NCBI GenBank assembly: GCA_964446115.1 | Contig: CAYUNE010000020.1 | Span: forward strand, 1-49,145 | From: CAYUNE01 sp964446115 | Lineage (GTDB): Bacteria; Desulfobacterota; Desulfobulbia; Desulfobulbales; Desulfobulbaceae | Direction: 5' to 3' | DNA length: 49,145 nt | Shown: positions 30,640-39,494 of the stretch, one piece after another | How the letters are laid out: the number at the start of each line of letters is the position of its first letter | Numbering within the stretch: the stretch's first letter is position 1 | The notes under the pieces: generated by a model | What the model saw: only the letters and a program-made list of their open reading frames with translations | The model's database searches: none | What the model was told of the DNA's origin: nothing | Translations under genes and position numbers: made by a program

Positions 30640-32022
30640 ATGCTCACCCAGGAGATCAACGCCTACTGGAAAACGGTGGTGGATACCATTCAGGAAGGGG
30701 TCATGATCGTTGATCCCGGCGGCACCATTGTCTCGGTGAACCACGCCTTTGAGGAGCTGACCGGCTACCGGCTCGGGGAGTTGCTGGGAAAATCCTGTTC
30801 CACGCTCAACTGTACATCCTGCCATGTGCAGCGCAAGAGCAAAGGCGCCCACTGGTGCTCGCTGTTCAGGGACGGCCTTCTGCGGAAACAGCGCTGCGTG
30901 CTCATGCGCCGTGACGCCGGCTATGTCCACATCCTCAAGAATGCCTCCGTACTCCACGACAGCCGGGGGCAGGTCATCGGCGCCGTGGAGACCATGACCG
31001 ATATCAGCGGGATCTTGGAACGGGAAACCACCATTGCGGCCTTCAAACGCGAGCTGAGCGATCGGGACACCTTTCACGGCATCATCGGTATTTCCGCTCC
31101 CATGCAGCGGATCTACGATTTGATTACCAATGCCTCGGACTCGGATGCGCCGCTCATTATCTATGGAGAAAGCGGCACCGGCAAAGAGCTGGTGGCCCGG
31201 GCCGTGCACCGGTGCAGCAGCCGCAACCGGGCGCCCTATATCAAGGTCAACTGCGCCGCCCTCAACGAATCACTCCTGGAAAGCGAGCTCTTCGGCCATG
31301 TGAAGGGGGCCTTTACAGGGGCCTATCAGCCGCGTACCGGCCGGTTCGAAGCAGCGGACGGCGGCAGTATCTTTCTCGACGAGATCGGCGATCTGCCGCT
31401 CTCCACCCAGGTCAAGCTGTTGCGGGTTCTCGAAGAGAAGATCATCGAAAGGGTGGGGGACAATCGTCCCATCCCCATTGATGTGCGCATTATCTCCGCC
31501 ACCAACCGCGATCTTGCCGCCATGGTCCGCCAGGGCACCTTCCGGGAAGATCTCTATTACCGGATCAATGTCATCCCCCTGACCATCCCGCCGGTGCGGG
31601 AACGCATCGGCGATCTGCCGCTTCTGGCGGAATCTTTTTTCAGAAAGCTCCAGCTCAAGAGCGGCAAGGATATCCGCAGGATCTCCAACCGCGCCATGGA
31701 TCTGCTGATGAAATATCCCTGGCCCGGCAATGTGCGGGAGCTGCGCTCCACCTTTGAATATGCCTTTGTCACCTGCAACGGCACCGCAATCGAACCCGAT
31801 GACCTGCCGCCGGCCGTCAGGCAGGGGGGCGGCGGCATGCGGATGAGCGACAGTTGCCGCATCCCGGCAACAAGGGGAATGGAGCGCAAAAAACGCGAGC
31901 TGATTGAGGCGTTGCAACGCACCGGCGGCAATCAGACCAGGGCGGCGGAACTGCTGGGGATTTCACGGGTGACCGTCTGGAACAGGATGAAGCGTTTCGG
32001 CCTGCGCACGGCCAGGGGGTGA
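30640..32022 (+). CDS. Sigma-54-dependent activator with Cys-rich PAS domain
   Basis: A 460-residue regulator: PAS (about 9-125), AAA+ (about 145-380), Fis-type HTH (RAAELLGISRVTVWNRMKRF). The ATPase is complete: GESGTGKE (176-183), GAFTGA (223-228), IFLDEIGDLP. The PAS holds an unusual cysteine group (C53, C58, C61, C73, C86, with CTSCH), which could bind an Fe-S cluster or metal, or react with sulfane sulfur or oxygen. There is no receiver. It is divergent from the tusA-qmo operon and faces its sigma-54 promoter, so it is the likely activator. GGAG before the ATG is very close; the start is somewhat uncertain. Confidence 0.93.
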   Translation: MLTQEINAYWKTVVDTIQEGVMIVDPGGTIVSVNHAFEELTGYRLGELLGKSCSTLNCTSCHVQRKSKGAHWCSLFRDGLLRKQRCVLMRRDAGYVHILKNASVLHDSRGQVIGAVETMTDISGILERETTIAAFKRELSDRDTFHGIIGISAPMQRIYDLITNASDSDAPLIIYGESGTGKELVARAVHRCSSRNRAPYIKVNCAALNESLLESELFGHVKGAFTGAYQPRTGRFEAADGGSIFLDEIGDLPLSTQVKLLRVLEEKIIERVGDNRPIPIDVRIISATNRDLAAMVRQGTFREDLYYRINVIPLTIPPVRERIGDLPLLAESFFRKLQLKSGKDIRRISNRAMDLLMKYPWPGNVRELRSTFEYAFVTCNGTAIEPDDLPPAVRQGGGGMRMSDSCRIPATRGMERKKRELIEALQRTGGNQTRAAELLGISRVTVWNRMKRFGLRTARG

Positions 32023-32033
32023 GGGGTGGAACG

Positions 32034-32070
32034 TAAAAAAAGGCCCTCCTCCCGGCCGGGAGGAGGGCCT
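32034..32070 (-). terminator. Rho-independent terminator for the molybdoenzyme operon
   Basis: A perfect 30-bp palindrome at 32041-32070 (AGGCCCTCCTCCCGG and its complement) is followed on the - strand by a run of seven T (32034-32040). It lies 35 bases past the ferredoxin-subunit stop. It may also stop the convergent activator transcript, though the + side lacks a T-run. Confidence 0.88.
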
Positions 32071-32104
32071 TGTGATTGTGGCCGAATGAATTCAGGGCCG
32101 GTCC

Positions 32105-32857
32105 CTAACCGACCAGGCCCGTCTCTTTGAGGCTCTCTTTCAGTGATTCCATAAGGCCGCTGACCATGGCCCGTTTGGCGGCAGCCTTGGGCATTGTCTG
32201 CGGCGCCTCCTTCTGCAGCAGCGCCATATCCTTTTTGTTACCGAAGTAGCGGCTGTTGGGTCCGATATTCACCGCCGCGGAGGTGAGCCCCGCTGCGCCT
32301 TTCTTGATGTACTTGGCAACCTCGGACTTGGGATCGGTGATGTCGCCGAAGATGCGGGCACCGGCCAGGCAGGTCTGTACGCAGGCAGGCGGCAGCTCTT
32401 TTTCCACCCGCGGCATGCAGTAGGTGCACTTGTCCGCCTTGCGGGTCATCTTGCCGTTGATCATACTGCGGTGGACGTAGCGGGCGCCGTAAGGACAGGC
32501 CTTGGCACAGGCCCCGCAACCCAGGCAGCGCTCCTTGTCGATCTGCACTGTGCCGTTGAAAGGATCCTTCCAGGTGGCCGCCACCTTCATCTTCACGCTT
32601 TTGCCGGTCTTGGCGTCCGTAAAGGTCTTCTCCACCGGATCGGCGGGGCAGACCGGAACGCAGGTGGGCCGGTCGCAGTGGTTACACAGCCCCACGTAAT
32701 AGGTGGCGGCCATGCCGTGTTCGGTTTTTTCCGGGCCCAGCCGATGGACCCAGTTCCTTCCCTTGTCCGCAGGCACCTCCCATTCCGCCTTGCAGGCGAT
32801 GGCACAGGCATGGCAGCCCACGCACCTGTTCATATCTATTACCATTCCATACTGCAT
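32105..32857 (-). CDS. Ferredoxin-type electron-transfer subunit (PsrB/PhsB/DmsB-like)
   Basis: A 250-residue protein with four cysteine groups for four [4Fe-4S] clusters: CVGCHACAIAC, CNHCDRPTCVPVCP, CLGCGACAKACPYGA and CTYCMPRVEKELPPACVQTC. It shuttles electrons to or from the molybdopterin subunit encoded upstream. A C-terminal tail of about 60 residues is less conserved. The ATG at 32857 has GGAGG 8 bases before it. No membrane subunit gene follows; a terminator does. Confidence 0.93.
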   Translation of the reverse strand: MQYGMVIDMNRCVGCHACAIACKAEWEVPADKGRNWVHRLGPEKTEHGMAATYYVGLCNHCDRPTCVPVCPADPVEKTFTDAKTGKSVKMKVAATWKDPFNGTVQIDKERCLGCGACAKACPYGARYVHRSMINGKMTRKADKCTYCMPRVEKELPPACVQTCLAGARIFGDITDPKSEVAKYIKKGAAGLTSAAVNIGPNSRYFGNKKDMALLQKEAPQTMPKAAAKRAMVSGLMESLKESLKETGLVG

Positions 32858-32928
32858 TGATTCTTCCTCCATATGAGCTGCCCGCTGGCCGGCGCTTCCG
32901 GCCGGTCAACGGGTGGATCTTTTGCCGG

Positions 32929-35166
32929 TTATGCCGGGATATCCTGGATCTTGCCGTTTTTCCGGACGATCTTGACGAAGTTGTTGCGCATGCCGTGGCA
33001 GCCGGTTTCAGGATCAATCGCCTTCTTGGTGATCAGTTCCTGATCATCGATGCCGGCGCCGTGGCCCACGGTCATCAGCGGATTCCTGGTGCCGTAGCCA
33101 TGGGCGATGAAGATCGTATCCTTGCGGATTCCGGGGGTCACCTTGACCACCGAAGTACCGGTGGATTTGACGCCCTCGCTGTTGATCAGCCGCACATGAT
33201 AGCCGTCCTTGAGACCCAGTTTTTTTGCCACCTCGTCGTTGATCCAGATGGGATTTTTCGGCATGGCGTTGTGGAGCCAGACGTTGTTCTGGGTGCGGTT
33301 GAAGGTCTGGACCGGGCTGCGGCCGTAGACCAGGCGGGCAAATCCCTTGGGCGGCATGGGCGGAGCGATATAGGTTGGGACTCCGGGATAGCCGGCATCG
33401 TCGAGATCCTCGTTGAAAAAGAGGACCTCCAGATCCTCCGGCACGCCGTAAGGATTCTTGCCGGGCTGGATGTGGATGCCGTTTTCCTTCTTGATCTGGG
33501 CAATGGAGAGTTTGGCGGATGCCAGTTCCTTCTCGAGTTTTTCCTCCTGGCTGGCAACCGGGATTTCCTTTTCATATCCCATCCGTTTGGCCAGCTCGTT
33601 GGTAATCCAGACGGCATCCTTGCGCTCGAACATCGGTTTGACCAGCGGCATACGCGGTGCGATGAACTGCTGGTGCTTGTCGGCGAAGTTCCACTGGGTA
33701 CCCTTCTTGATGTAGTCGTACCGTTCCAGATAGCTGCATTCCGGCAGCAGGATATCGGCATACATGGTGATATCCGTGGGCATGACATCGACGCACATGA
33801 CAAAGTCCATCTGCATCAGCGACTTGATGGTCAGTTTCTGGTCCGGGATCGTCTGCATGGGATTCTGACCCCAGACGACGCAGGCCTTGATGGGATAGGG
33901 CTTGCCGGTAACGCAGGTGTTCCTGATCAGATCGGTGGGGGTTCCCGGCGGGTGGAAGTGATGAACATCGGCCATTTCCTGGAGGTTATGTCCGCCTTCA
34001 TGTTCATGCTTTGCCCAGCTGATGCCCTTGACCTTGGGGCCCTTGGGCTTGACGAAACCGCCTTTGACGCCGATGGCGCCGAGCAGGCCCATGAGACAGG
34101 CAAGAGCGCGTTCGCGCTGGAAGTCGTTGCCGTGCCAGCTGACGTGGCGCCCGGGGTGTATGGCGACGTTTGGGGCATTGGCGGCCAGCAGATCGGCCAC
34201 CTGGGTGATCTGGGCCACCGGAATATCGCATTCAGCCGCGGTCTTGTCCAGAGTCCAGGTTTTAGCCGCTTCCGCGAGCTTGTCGAAACCGCTGCCGTAT
34301 TCCTCGACAAATTCGGCTTTGTACTTCTTGTTCTGGATGAGATAGTTCATGATACCCAGCAGGTAAGCGGTATCAGTGCCCGGCTTGATCTGTACCCAGA
34401 TATCGGACTTGGCGGCCGAGGCGGAAAAACGCGGATCGACGACGATGAGTTTTGCACCGTTTTCCAGCCCTTTCAGATATCTCTTCATGTGGGAGACGTG
34501 GATGTTTTCACCCAGGTGACAGCCCAGGAAGAACATGACCTTCGTGTTGGGCAGATCGACATTTTCACCCGGAGGAGTACCGATGGTCGCCACAAAGGCG
34601 GTATCCCGAATACCGCGGCATTGAAAGAAGGAGGCCTCACTGACGTTGTGGGTGCCCACCGTTCTCTCGAAAAAGTGCATGGGATATTTGGCGGAGGCGC
34701 CGTGGGGGTACATGGCAATACCGTGGGGACCGTACTTGTCACGCACCGCTTTCAACTTTTTACCGCATTCGTCCAAGGCTTCTGTCCAGGAAATCCGTTT
34801 CCATTTGGGCGCCCCCCGTTTTCCCACGTTTTTCATGGGATATTTCAACCTGTCCGGATCATAGAGCAGCTGGATGCCGGCGTTGCCGCGGGCGCAGATC
34901 GCGGTGCCGTTATCAATCGACTTGGGGTTGCCTTCCAGTTTGACCAGCCGGCCGTCACGCACCTTGCCGACAAGCTGGCAGCGCCAGAAGCACATTTCAC
35001 AGATACCGCCGGGAACGGTTTCCGTCCCGACCGCACTTCCCTGGGGAGTCAGGGGAACAGGGGTGAAAGGTGGGTTCGCCTTGGCCGTCACCCGTGAGAG
35101 CGGAACGGATGCAGCGGCAACCGAGGCAGCCTGGAGAAACTTACGCCTGGTTAGATTGATCGCCAT
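32929..35166 (-). CDS. Molybdopterin oxidoreductase, polysulfide/thiosulfate reductase-like catalytic subunit
   Basis: A 745-residue enzyme of the DMSO-reductase superfamily. It has a twin-arginine signal (LTRRKFLQAASVAAAS), so it is exported folded; the N-terminal [4Fe-4S] site is CEMCFWRC plus ICARG; Cys in FFQCRGIRD is a candidate Mo ligand; later motifs include VVDPRFSASAAKSD, GQNPMQTIPD and DILLPECSYLERYD. Length and motifs fit PsrA/PhsA, which reduce polysulfide or thiosulfate (or run in reverse); the exact substrate is not certain. AAAGGAGGAGA precedes the ATG at 35166, inside the end of torD. GTG/TTG alternatives are unnecessary. Confidence 0.9.
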   Translation of the reverse strand: MAINLTRRKFLQAASVAAASVPLSRVTAKANPPFTPVPLTPQGSAVGTETVPGGICEMCFWRCQLVGKVRDGRLVKLEGNPKSIDNGTAICARGNAGIQLLYDPDRLKYPMKNVGKRGAPKWKRISWTEALDECGKKLKAVRDKYGPHGIAMYPHGASAKYPMHFFERTVGTHNVSEASFFQCRGIRDTAFVATIGTPPGENVDLPNTKVMFFLGCHLGENIHVSHMKRYLKGLENGAKLIVVDPRFSASAAKSDIWVQIKPGTDTAYLLGIMNYLIQNKKYKAEFVEEYGSGFDKLAEAAKTWTLDKTAAECDIPVAQITQVADLLAANAPNVAIHPGRHVSWHGNDFQRERALACLMGLLGAIGVKGGFVKPKGPKVKGISWAKHEHEGGHNLQEMADVHHFHPPGTPTDLIRNTCVTGKPYPIKACVVWGQNPMQTIPDQKLTIKSLMQMDFVMCVDVMPTDITMYADILLPECSYLERYDYIKKGTQWNFADKHQQFIAPRMPLVKPMFERKDAVWITNELAKRMGYEKEIPVASQEEKLEKELASAKLSIAQIKKENGIHIQPGKNPYGVPEDLEVLFFNEDLDDAGYPGVPTYIAPPMPPKGFARLVYGRSPVQTFNRTQNNVWLHNAMPKNPIWINDEVAKKLGLKDGYHVRLINSEGVKSTGTSVVKVTPGIRKDTIFIAHGYGTRNPLMTVGHGAGIDDQELITKKAIDPETGCHGMRNNFVKIVRKNGKIQDIPA

Positions 35167-35770
35167 TGATCTCCTCCTTTGTCAAAAAATCGATTAATTG
35201 GACAGACACCCGGTAAAAAGGATGCCGCGTATTCTCTAGAACCTTCGTATAGAAAAGTTGAAACCAGGGACGAAAAAAGTCGGCAAGAAATTTCTCTTCA
35301 CTGCCGTCATGGCGGTCACGGGCGGTCAGCAGGGCAAGGAATTGCAACTGGAAGCTCAGATGATCCACCGGTTCACCGTTGCCGTCGGGTTCAAATCCCT
35401 GCTGTCTGTACAGCGCGGCCAGCTGTTCGGTGCTGCCGCCCTGCAGCATACCGCCGTCCAGATAGACCGAAGCGTAGGGTGGCGCCGGGGTCGGGCCCTG
35501 GCCGGAGTTGATGAAAAGTCGGGTGTACTCCACCTGCAGTTCCTCAAGCCGATCGCCGTCTCCGGCCTTCCAGGCGGCGAGCTCTTTCTTTTCCTGATCG
35601 CGGTGGAGCAGCTCCAGCAACACCATGAGGGTGTCGGGGTAGTCGGCGGCATAAAGGTGGGAATCGGGATAGCGCATTGCCTGGGCAAGGAAGTTGTAGA
35701 TACCCGCCAGGGTGGCCGATTCTTCCTCCGGCTGTTTTCCGCCGGCTGTGGAGCTGGTTTCTCTTTCCAT
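35141..35770 (-). CDS. TorD/DmsD-family molybdoenzyme chaperone
   Basis: A 209-residue cytosolic helical protein with the family motifs LAGIYNFLAQAMRYPD, EELQVEYTRLFINSGQGPTPAPPYASVYLDG and DHLSFQLQFLALL. These chaperones hold the Tat substrate until the molybdenum cofactor is inserted. It precedes and overlaps the molybdopterin gene by 26 bases. The ATG at 35770 was chosen; a TTG at 35800 would add ten residues. Ribosome site weak. Confidence 0.88.
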   Translation of the reverse strand: MERETSSTAGGKQPEEESATLAGIYNFLAQAMRYPDSHLYAADYPDTLMVLLELLHRDQEKKELAAWKAGDGDRLEELQVEYTRLFINSGQGPTPAPPYASVYLDGGMLQGGSTEQLAALYRQQGFEPDGNGEPVDHLSFQLQFLALLTARDRHDGSEEKFLADFFRPWFQLFYTKVLENTRHPFYRVSVQLIDFLTKEEINGDQSNQA

Positions 35771-36097
35771 GGTGCGGAGAGTGGAATCCCCTGTTTGCAA
35801 GAAAATATATAACTCTTTTATTTTACATTAAAAGTGCATGTAACTGTCAAATGGAAAGTGACGTGGATGAAAAAAAAACGACAGCAGAGGGAAAAGTCAT
35901 GATAACTTATTGAAATAGTAGATGTAATTATTCAGCCTCAAAAGAAGCCGTTTACCGCTGTCGGTGCCGAAATCCACAAACCTCTGCATATATAAAATGA
36001 ATCGGAATTCATGTCAATTACATTCATGGATGGTGTCAACTCTCCTGATCGTAATTGATAACAGGAACACTTTTTGCGGTCTTCCGGATGGGTCGGA
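35771..36097. promoter_or_regulatory. AT-rich intergenic region upstream of the torD operon
   Basis: A 327-base stretch markedly richer in A/T than its surroundings. It contains a dyad ATGAAT-CGGA-ATTCAT at 35997-36012 and TATAAAAT just before it. No sigma-54 element with correct GG-N10-GC spacing was found on the - strand. It probably holds the torD operon promoter, and no coding region is supported. Confidence 0.4.
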
Positions 36098-36607
36098 CTA
36101 TCCCGGTTGCCGGGGGCAGAGGTCCTGCCAGCCGCGGGGAAGTTCTTGCGGATCAATGCCCAGCTCAACGGCGAAACCCTGCAGTTCCCCGGCGCTGCAG
36201 TTGAGGCAGGAAAAACGGTGGCCGGATTTGACCTCGGCGACCTCGCGCTCCAGGAAATTCAGCAGTGCCGGGGCCGTTTCCCGATCAAAGGGAAAGGGTT
36301 GGAGGCCCGAGCGGATACAGAAATCCCGGCAGCGGCCGCGGTTGGCAATGGAGCGCGCCACCCCCCGGTAGATGGTCTTGTCCCGGTTTTCCGGATCAAG
36401 GTCACGGAGAATGATTTCCCTAAAACGCGCCAGAGCGGCCTCCTGGAGAATTGCCAGTTCCCGGTCGGTCAGGGTGAGTTGCGGGCCTTCCGGGTCACAG
36501 GTGAGGTAGTGGATGGAAGAGTGCAGGGCGATTTCCGGAATTTCGCCGGAATGGCGGACGATCAAAGCCTCTTCTTCAAGGAGCAGCCTCCGTCGGTCCC
36601 TATCCAT
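36098..36607 (-). CDS. Conserved-looking hypothetical downstream of hemA
   Basis: A 169-residue soluble protein, not recognised. It has an acidic N-terminal half (EEEALIVRHSGEIPEIALHSSIHYL) and a Cys-bearing end: RGRCRDFC, then FSCLNCSAGELQGF and LC near the terminus, six cysteines in all, which might bind a metal or cluster. The start touches the hemA stop at 36607 so the two are translationally coupled. A role in haem biosynthesis or assembly is suggested by position only. Confidence 0.7.
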   Translation of the reverse strand: MDRDRRRLLLEEEALIVRHSGEIPEIALHSSIHYLTCDPEGPQLTLTDRELAILQEAALARFREIILRDLDPENRDKTIYRGVARSIANRGRCRDFCIRSGLQPFPFDRETAPALLNFLEREVAEVKSGHRFSCLNCSAGELQGFAVELGIDPQELPRGWQDLCPRQPG

Positions 36608-37914
36608 TATCGTTTGTCGGCACGGTTGCGGCGACCGGCATCGGATTGCCGGTCCAGGCCGTAGAGATCCCGGATCAGGTTCACCCTGAAGTGGCGATCC
36701 TGGTTGGAGGAGTTGCTTTTGAGATATTGCAGGGGATGGTGCAGGACCTTGGAGGCAATGGCTGATGCCATTTTTTCAAGAGATTTCTTCTCCTTGTCCG
36801 ATAGGTTCCGCAGCCTTCCCAGGGTACGGTCAAGTTCCGAGCGGCAGATGGAATCGATGCGGTTGCGCAGGTCGATGATCGTCGGCTTGACCTCGATGTT
36901 ATCCAGCCAGCCGACGAACTTGATGGTCTCCTCCTCGACAATTCTGGCAGCCTTGACCGCCTCCCGGTCACGTTCTTCCCGGTTGAGATCGACAACATGC
37001 TGCAGGTCGTCGATATCGTAGAGGTAGACATTGTCGATGTTGTTGATGGCCGGATCCAGGTCGCGGGGAACGGCGATATCGATGAAAAAAAGCGGCCGGT
37101 TGCGACGCCGGCGCATGACCGGCTTGACGTCTGCCTTTGTCAGGATAAGCTCCGGCGCTCCGGTGGAACTGATGATGATATCCACGGTGGCGAGCTGGTC
37201 GATGAGTTCATCCAGGGAAACGGCCCGACCGTTGAAACGGCGGGCCAGATTAACGGCCCGTTCCAGGGTGCGGTTGGCCACGACGATTTCGGCAATGCCC
37301 TGGCCCACCAGATGTTCGGCGGCCAGTTCGGCCATTTCGCCGGCGCCCACCAGCATGACGGTCTTGTCGTCGATGCGGCCGAAGATCTTTTTGCTGAGTT
37401 CCACCGCGGCATAGCTGATGGAGACTGCGTTGGCGCCGATTGCTGTTTCCGTGCGCACCCGTTTGGCCACGGAAAAGGACTTGTGAAGCAGTTTGTTGAG
37501 GATGAGGCCGGTGGCGCCGTGATCCGAAGCGTAACGGAAAGCCTCCTTGAGCTGGCCCAGGATCTGGGCCTCGCCGACTATCATCGAATCCAGGCTGGCG
37601 GCCACGGTGAAGAGATGTTTGATCGCCTCGTCATTGCTGTACTGATAGACGTATTGGTCGGCCCGGGCAGCCTCGATGCCGTCGCCGAAGAGAAACTCCA
37701 GAAGCTGCTGTCTGGCCCGTTTTTCATCATTGGTGGTGCAGAGCACCTCCACCCGGTTGCAGGTTGAGAGCAGATAATACTCCCGCAGACCGGGCATGGT
37801 GTCCAGGGCGGCAAGCGGCTCTTCGTAACCATCGGTGAGAGCAAGCTTTTCCCGAATTTCCAGCGGGGTGGTCTTGTGGTTGACGCCCAGCAGCATTATG
37901 GCATCATGCGGCAT
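36607..37914 (-). CDS. hemA: Glutamyl-tRNA reductase
   Basis: A 435-residue enzyme reducing glutamyl-tRNA to glutamate-1-semialdehyde with NADPH, the first step of tetrapyrrole synthesis. N-terminal LGVNHKTTPLEIREKLAL, catalytic Cys52 in LLSTCNRVEVL, SMIVGEAQILGQLKEAF, and the NADPH fold VMLVGAGEMAELAAEHL are all present. The ATG at 37914 has GGAGGAG about 11 bases upstream and overlaps the ccsA stop by 11 bases. Supply of haem and sirohaem fits the respiratory genes around. Confidence 0.96.
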   Translation of the reverse strand: MPHDAIMLLGVNHKTTPLEIREKLALTDGYEEPLAALDTMPGLREYYLLSTCNRVEVLCTTNDEKRARQQLLEFLFGDGIEAARADQYVYQYSNDEAIKHLFTVAASLDSMIVGEAQILGQLKEAFRYASDHGATGLILNKLLHKSFSVAKRVRTETAIGANAVSISYAAVELSKKIFGRIDDKTVMLVGAGEMAELAAEHLVGQGIAEIVVANRTLERAVNLARRFNGRAVSLDELIDQLATVDIIISSTGAPELILTKADVKPVMRRRRNRPLFFIDIAVPRDLDPAINNIDNVYLYDIDDLQHVVDLNREERDREAVKAARIVEEETIKFVGWLDNIEVKPTIIDLRNRIDSICRSELDRTLGRLRNLSDKEKKSLEKMASAIASKVLHHPLQYLKSNSSNQDRHFRVNLIRDLYGLDRQSDAGRRNRADKR

Positions 37915-38731
37915 AGGTGTGCACTCCTCCAAGAAAATAGGTCACTCCCCACAGGGTAAAGAGTACGGCCAGGAAACCGATGATGGTCATGATGGCGGCA
38001 CGGCGTCCCCGCCATCCCACGGTGAAACGCTGATGGAGCAGGGCGGCATAGAGAAACCAGGTTATCAGCGACCAGGTTTCCTTGGGGTCCCAGTGCCAGT
38101 AAGATCCCCAGGCCTGCTTGGCCCAGATGGAGCCGCTGATGATTCCCAGGGTGAGAAGAGGGAAACCGATGGTCAGACAGTGATGATTGAGGTTATCCAG
38201 GGCGTCCAGGGAGGGCAGTCGTGTGTAAAAGAGGCCGAAGCGTTTCTTTTTGATCTCCCGCTCCTGCAGAAGATACATGACGCCGCCGATGAAGGCCAGA
38301 GCCAGAAACCCGTCCGCGGCGATGGCTATGGCGGCGTGTACCGGCAGCCACAGGCTCTGCAACGCCGGTACCAGCGGCAGGATCTCCCGGGATGAGAGGG
38401 AGGCGATGAGCATGATCAGCAGGGTGAGAATCGAGACAAAGGTACCGAAATTTTTCACCGTGTAGCGCCAGCGAAAGGAGAGATAGCTCCAGGCGATGGA
38501 CCAGGCGAAAAAGGAGACGGTTTCGTGCTGGCTGGTGATGGGGGTATGTCCGGCCTCGATGAAACGGCTGACGATGTTGAGGGTGTGGAGGATACCGCCG
38601 GCCAGGAAGATGCGTCTGGCGATCCTGCGAACTTCCTGCCGTCTGCTGCTGAAAAATACGAGATAGGCGGCCACTGCCAGAAAATAGACGAAAATGGTGA
38701 CCTGGAAGAGCAGATAACTCATGGACGGCAA
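37904..38731 (-). CDS. ccsA: CcsA/ResC-like cytochrome c biogenesis (haem-handling) protein
   Basis: A 275-residue polytopic protein of the CcmC/CcsA/CcmF superfamily with about eight hydrophobic segments and the tryptophan-rich haem-binding motif WGSYWHWDPKETW at about residue 210, flanked by conserved His (SQHETVSFF; NHHCLTIGF). Some relatives next to hemA are called HemX. It likely brings haem across the membrane for c-type cytochromes. Start at 38731 or the Met at 38722. It forms a tetrapyrrole operon with the sirC-like gene, hemA and the Cys protein. Confidence 0.9.
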   Translation of the reverse strand: MPSMSYLLFQVTIFVYFLAVAAYLVFFSSRRQEVRRIARRIFLAGGILHTLNIVSRFIEAGHTPITSQHETVSFFAWSIAWSYLSFRWRYTVKNFGTFVSILTLLIMLIASLSSREILPLVPALQSLWLPVHAAIAIAADGFLALAFIGGVMYLLQEREIKKKRFGLFYTRLPSLDALDNLNHHCLTIGFPLLTLGIISGSIWAKQAWGSYWHWDPKETWSLITWFLYAALLHQRFTVGWRGRRAAIMTIIGFLAVLFTLWGVTYFLGGVHTYAA

Positions 38732-38776
38732 GAAGAATCGGGATAAGAAAAAAGTTTCGACGCAGGATGAGAACGG

Positions 38777-39436
38777 CTATTCCGGAAAGTCCGGATCCAG
38801 AGTGAAATCCATGCCGAGGACGGAGCGACAATGTGCCTGCAATCTGTCCCGTTGACCTAGGCGTATCCAGTCAACTATATCTGGATGCAATAGATTTTGG
38901 AACAGTTTTTTTTTCTCCTCCGGGGAAAGGTCCCGGGCGAGAATCCGTTGGCGGAGGGAGGCGACCAGCTTGAGCAGATGATCATATTCCGGACCGAATT
39001 CCTCTTCAAGGCGGGAGCGAACCATGGCGGCCACGGCCGGGCTTTTGCCGCTGGTGGAAACCGTCAGGGTCAGGTCGCCGCGGCGGCAGACCGCCGGGAC
39101 CTGGAAGCTGCAGCCGGCCGGCGAGTCGGCGATATTGACGAGGATTCCGTTGTCGGCGGCCTGGGCCTGGATTCTGGTCTGCAATTCATGGTCGTCGGTG
39201 GCGGCAAAGACCAGAAAGGCCTTGCGCAGATCGCTTTCACGGTAGGAGCGGGGATGCCAATTGATTTTTTCATCCCGATGGAGTTGCCGGAGAGCGGGGC
39301 TTAACTGCGGGCTGATAACGGTGACCGCACCGCCGCATTCGAGCAATCCCTTCACCTTGCGTTCGGCTACCGTGCCCCCGCCAATAACCAGGCAAGGCCT
39401 GTCGTTGATATCGAGACATACGGGATACAGCTTCAT
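38777..39436 (-). CDS. sirC: Precorrin-2 dehydrogenase / sirohydrochlorin ferrochelatase-like (CysG-N/Met8 type)
   Basis: A 219-residue protein. MKLYPVCLDINDRPCLVIGGGTVAERKV gives the NAD-binding GGGTVA motif of Met8p/CysG-N, followed by FAATDDHELQTRI, VNIADSPAGCSFQVPAV and STSGKSPAVAAMVR. It oxidises precorrin-2 to sirohydrochlorin and may insert iron, making sirohaem for sulfite reductases. The ATG at 39436 was chosen at the conserved N-terminus; longer in-frame starts add unrelated residues. Weak ribosome site. Confidence 0.92.
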   Translation of the reverse strand: MKLYPVCLDINDRPCLVIGGGTVAERKVKGLLECGGAVTVISPQLSPALRQLHRDEKINWHPRSYRESDLRKAFLVFAATDDHELQTRIQAQAADNGILVNIADSPAGCSFQVPAVCRRGDLTLTVSTSGKSPAVAAMVRSRLEEEFGPEYDHLLKLVASLRQRILARDLSPEEKKKLFQNLLHPDIVDWIRLGQRDRLQAHCRSVLGMDFTLDPDFPE

Positions 39437-39494
39437 GTTATTGCCCGGTGGCAAGGTTGAGCGATGCGGTCCGCCGGTCAAAGATCCCGGGGGA

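Noticed and set aside
32857..35097. 746-codon + strand open frame opposite the molybdopterin subunit gene
   Set aside because: It is an antisense shadow of a GC-rich gene; the - strand product has Tat, Fe-S and molybdopterin motifs, whereas this frame has none.
35771..36097. Sigma-54 promoter for the torD-molybdoenzyme operon
   Set aside because: No element with GG-N10-GC spacing was found on the - strand, so regulation by the neighbouring sigma-54 activator is not supported.
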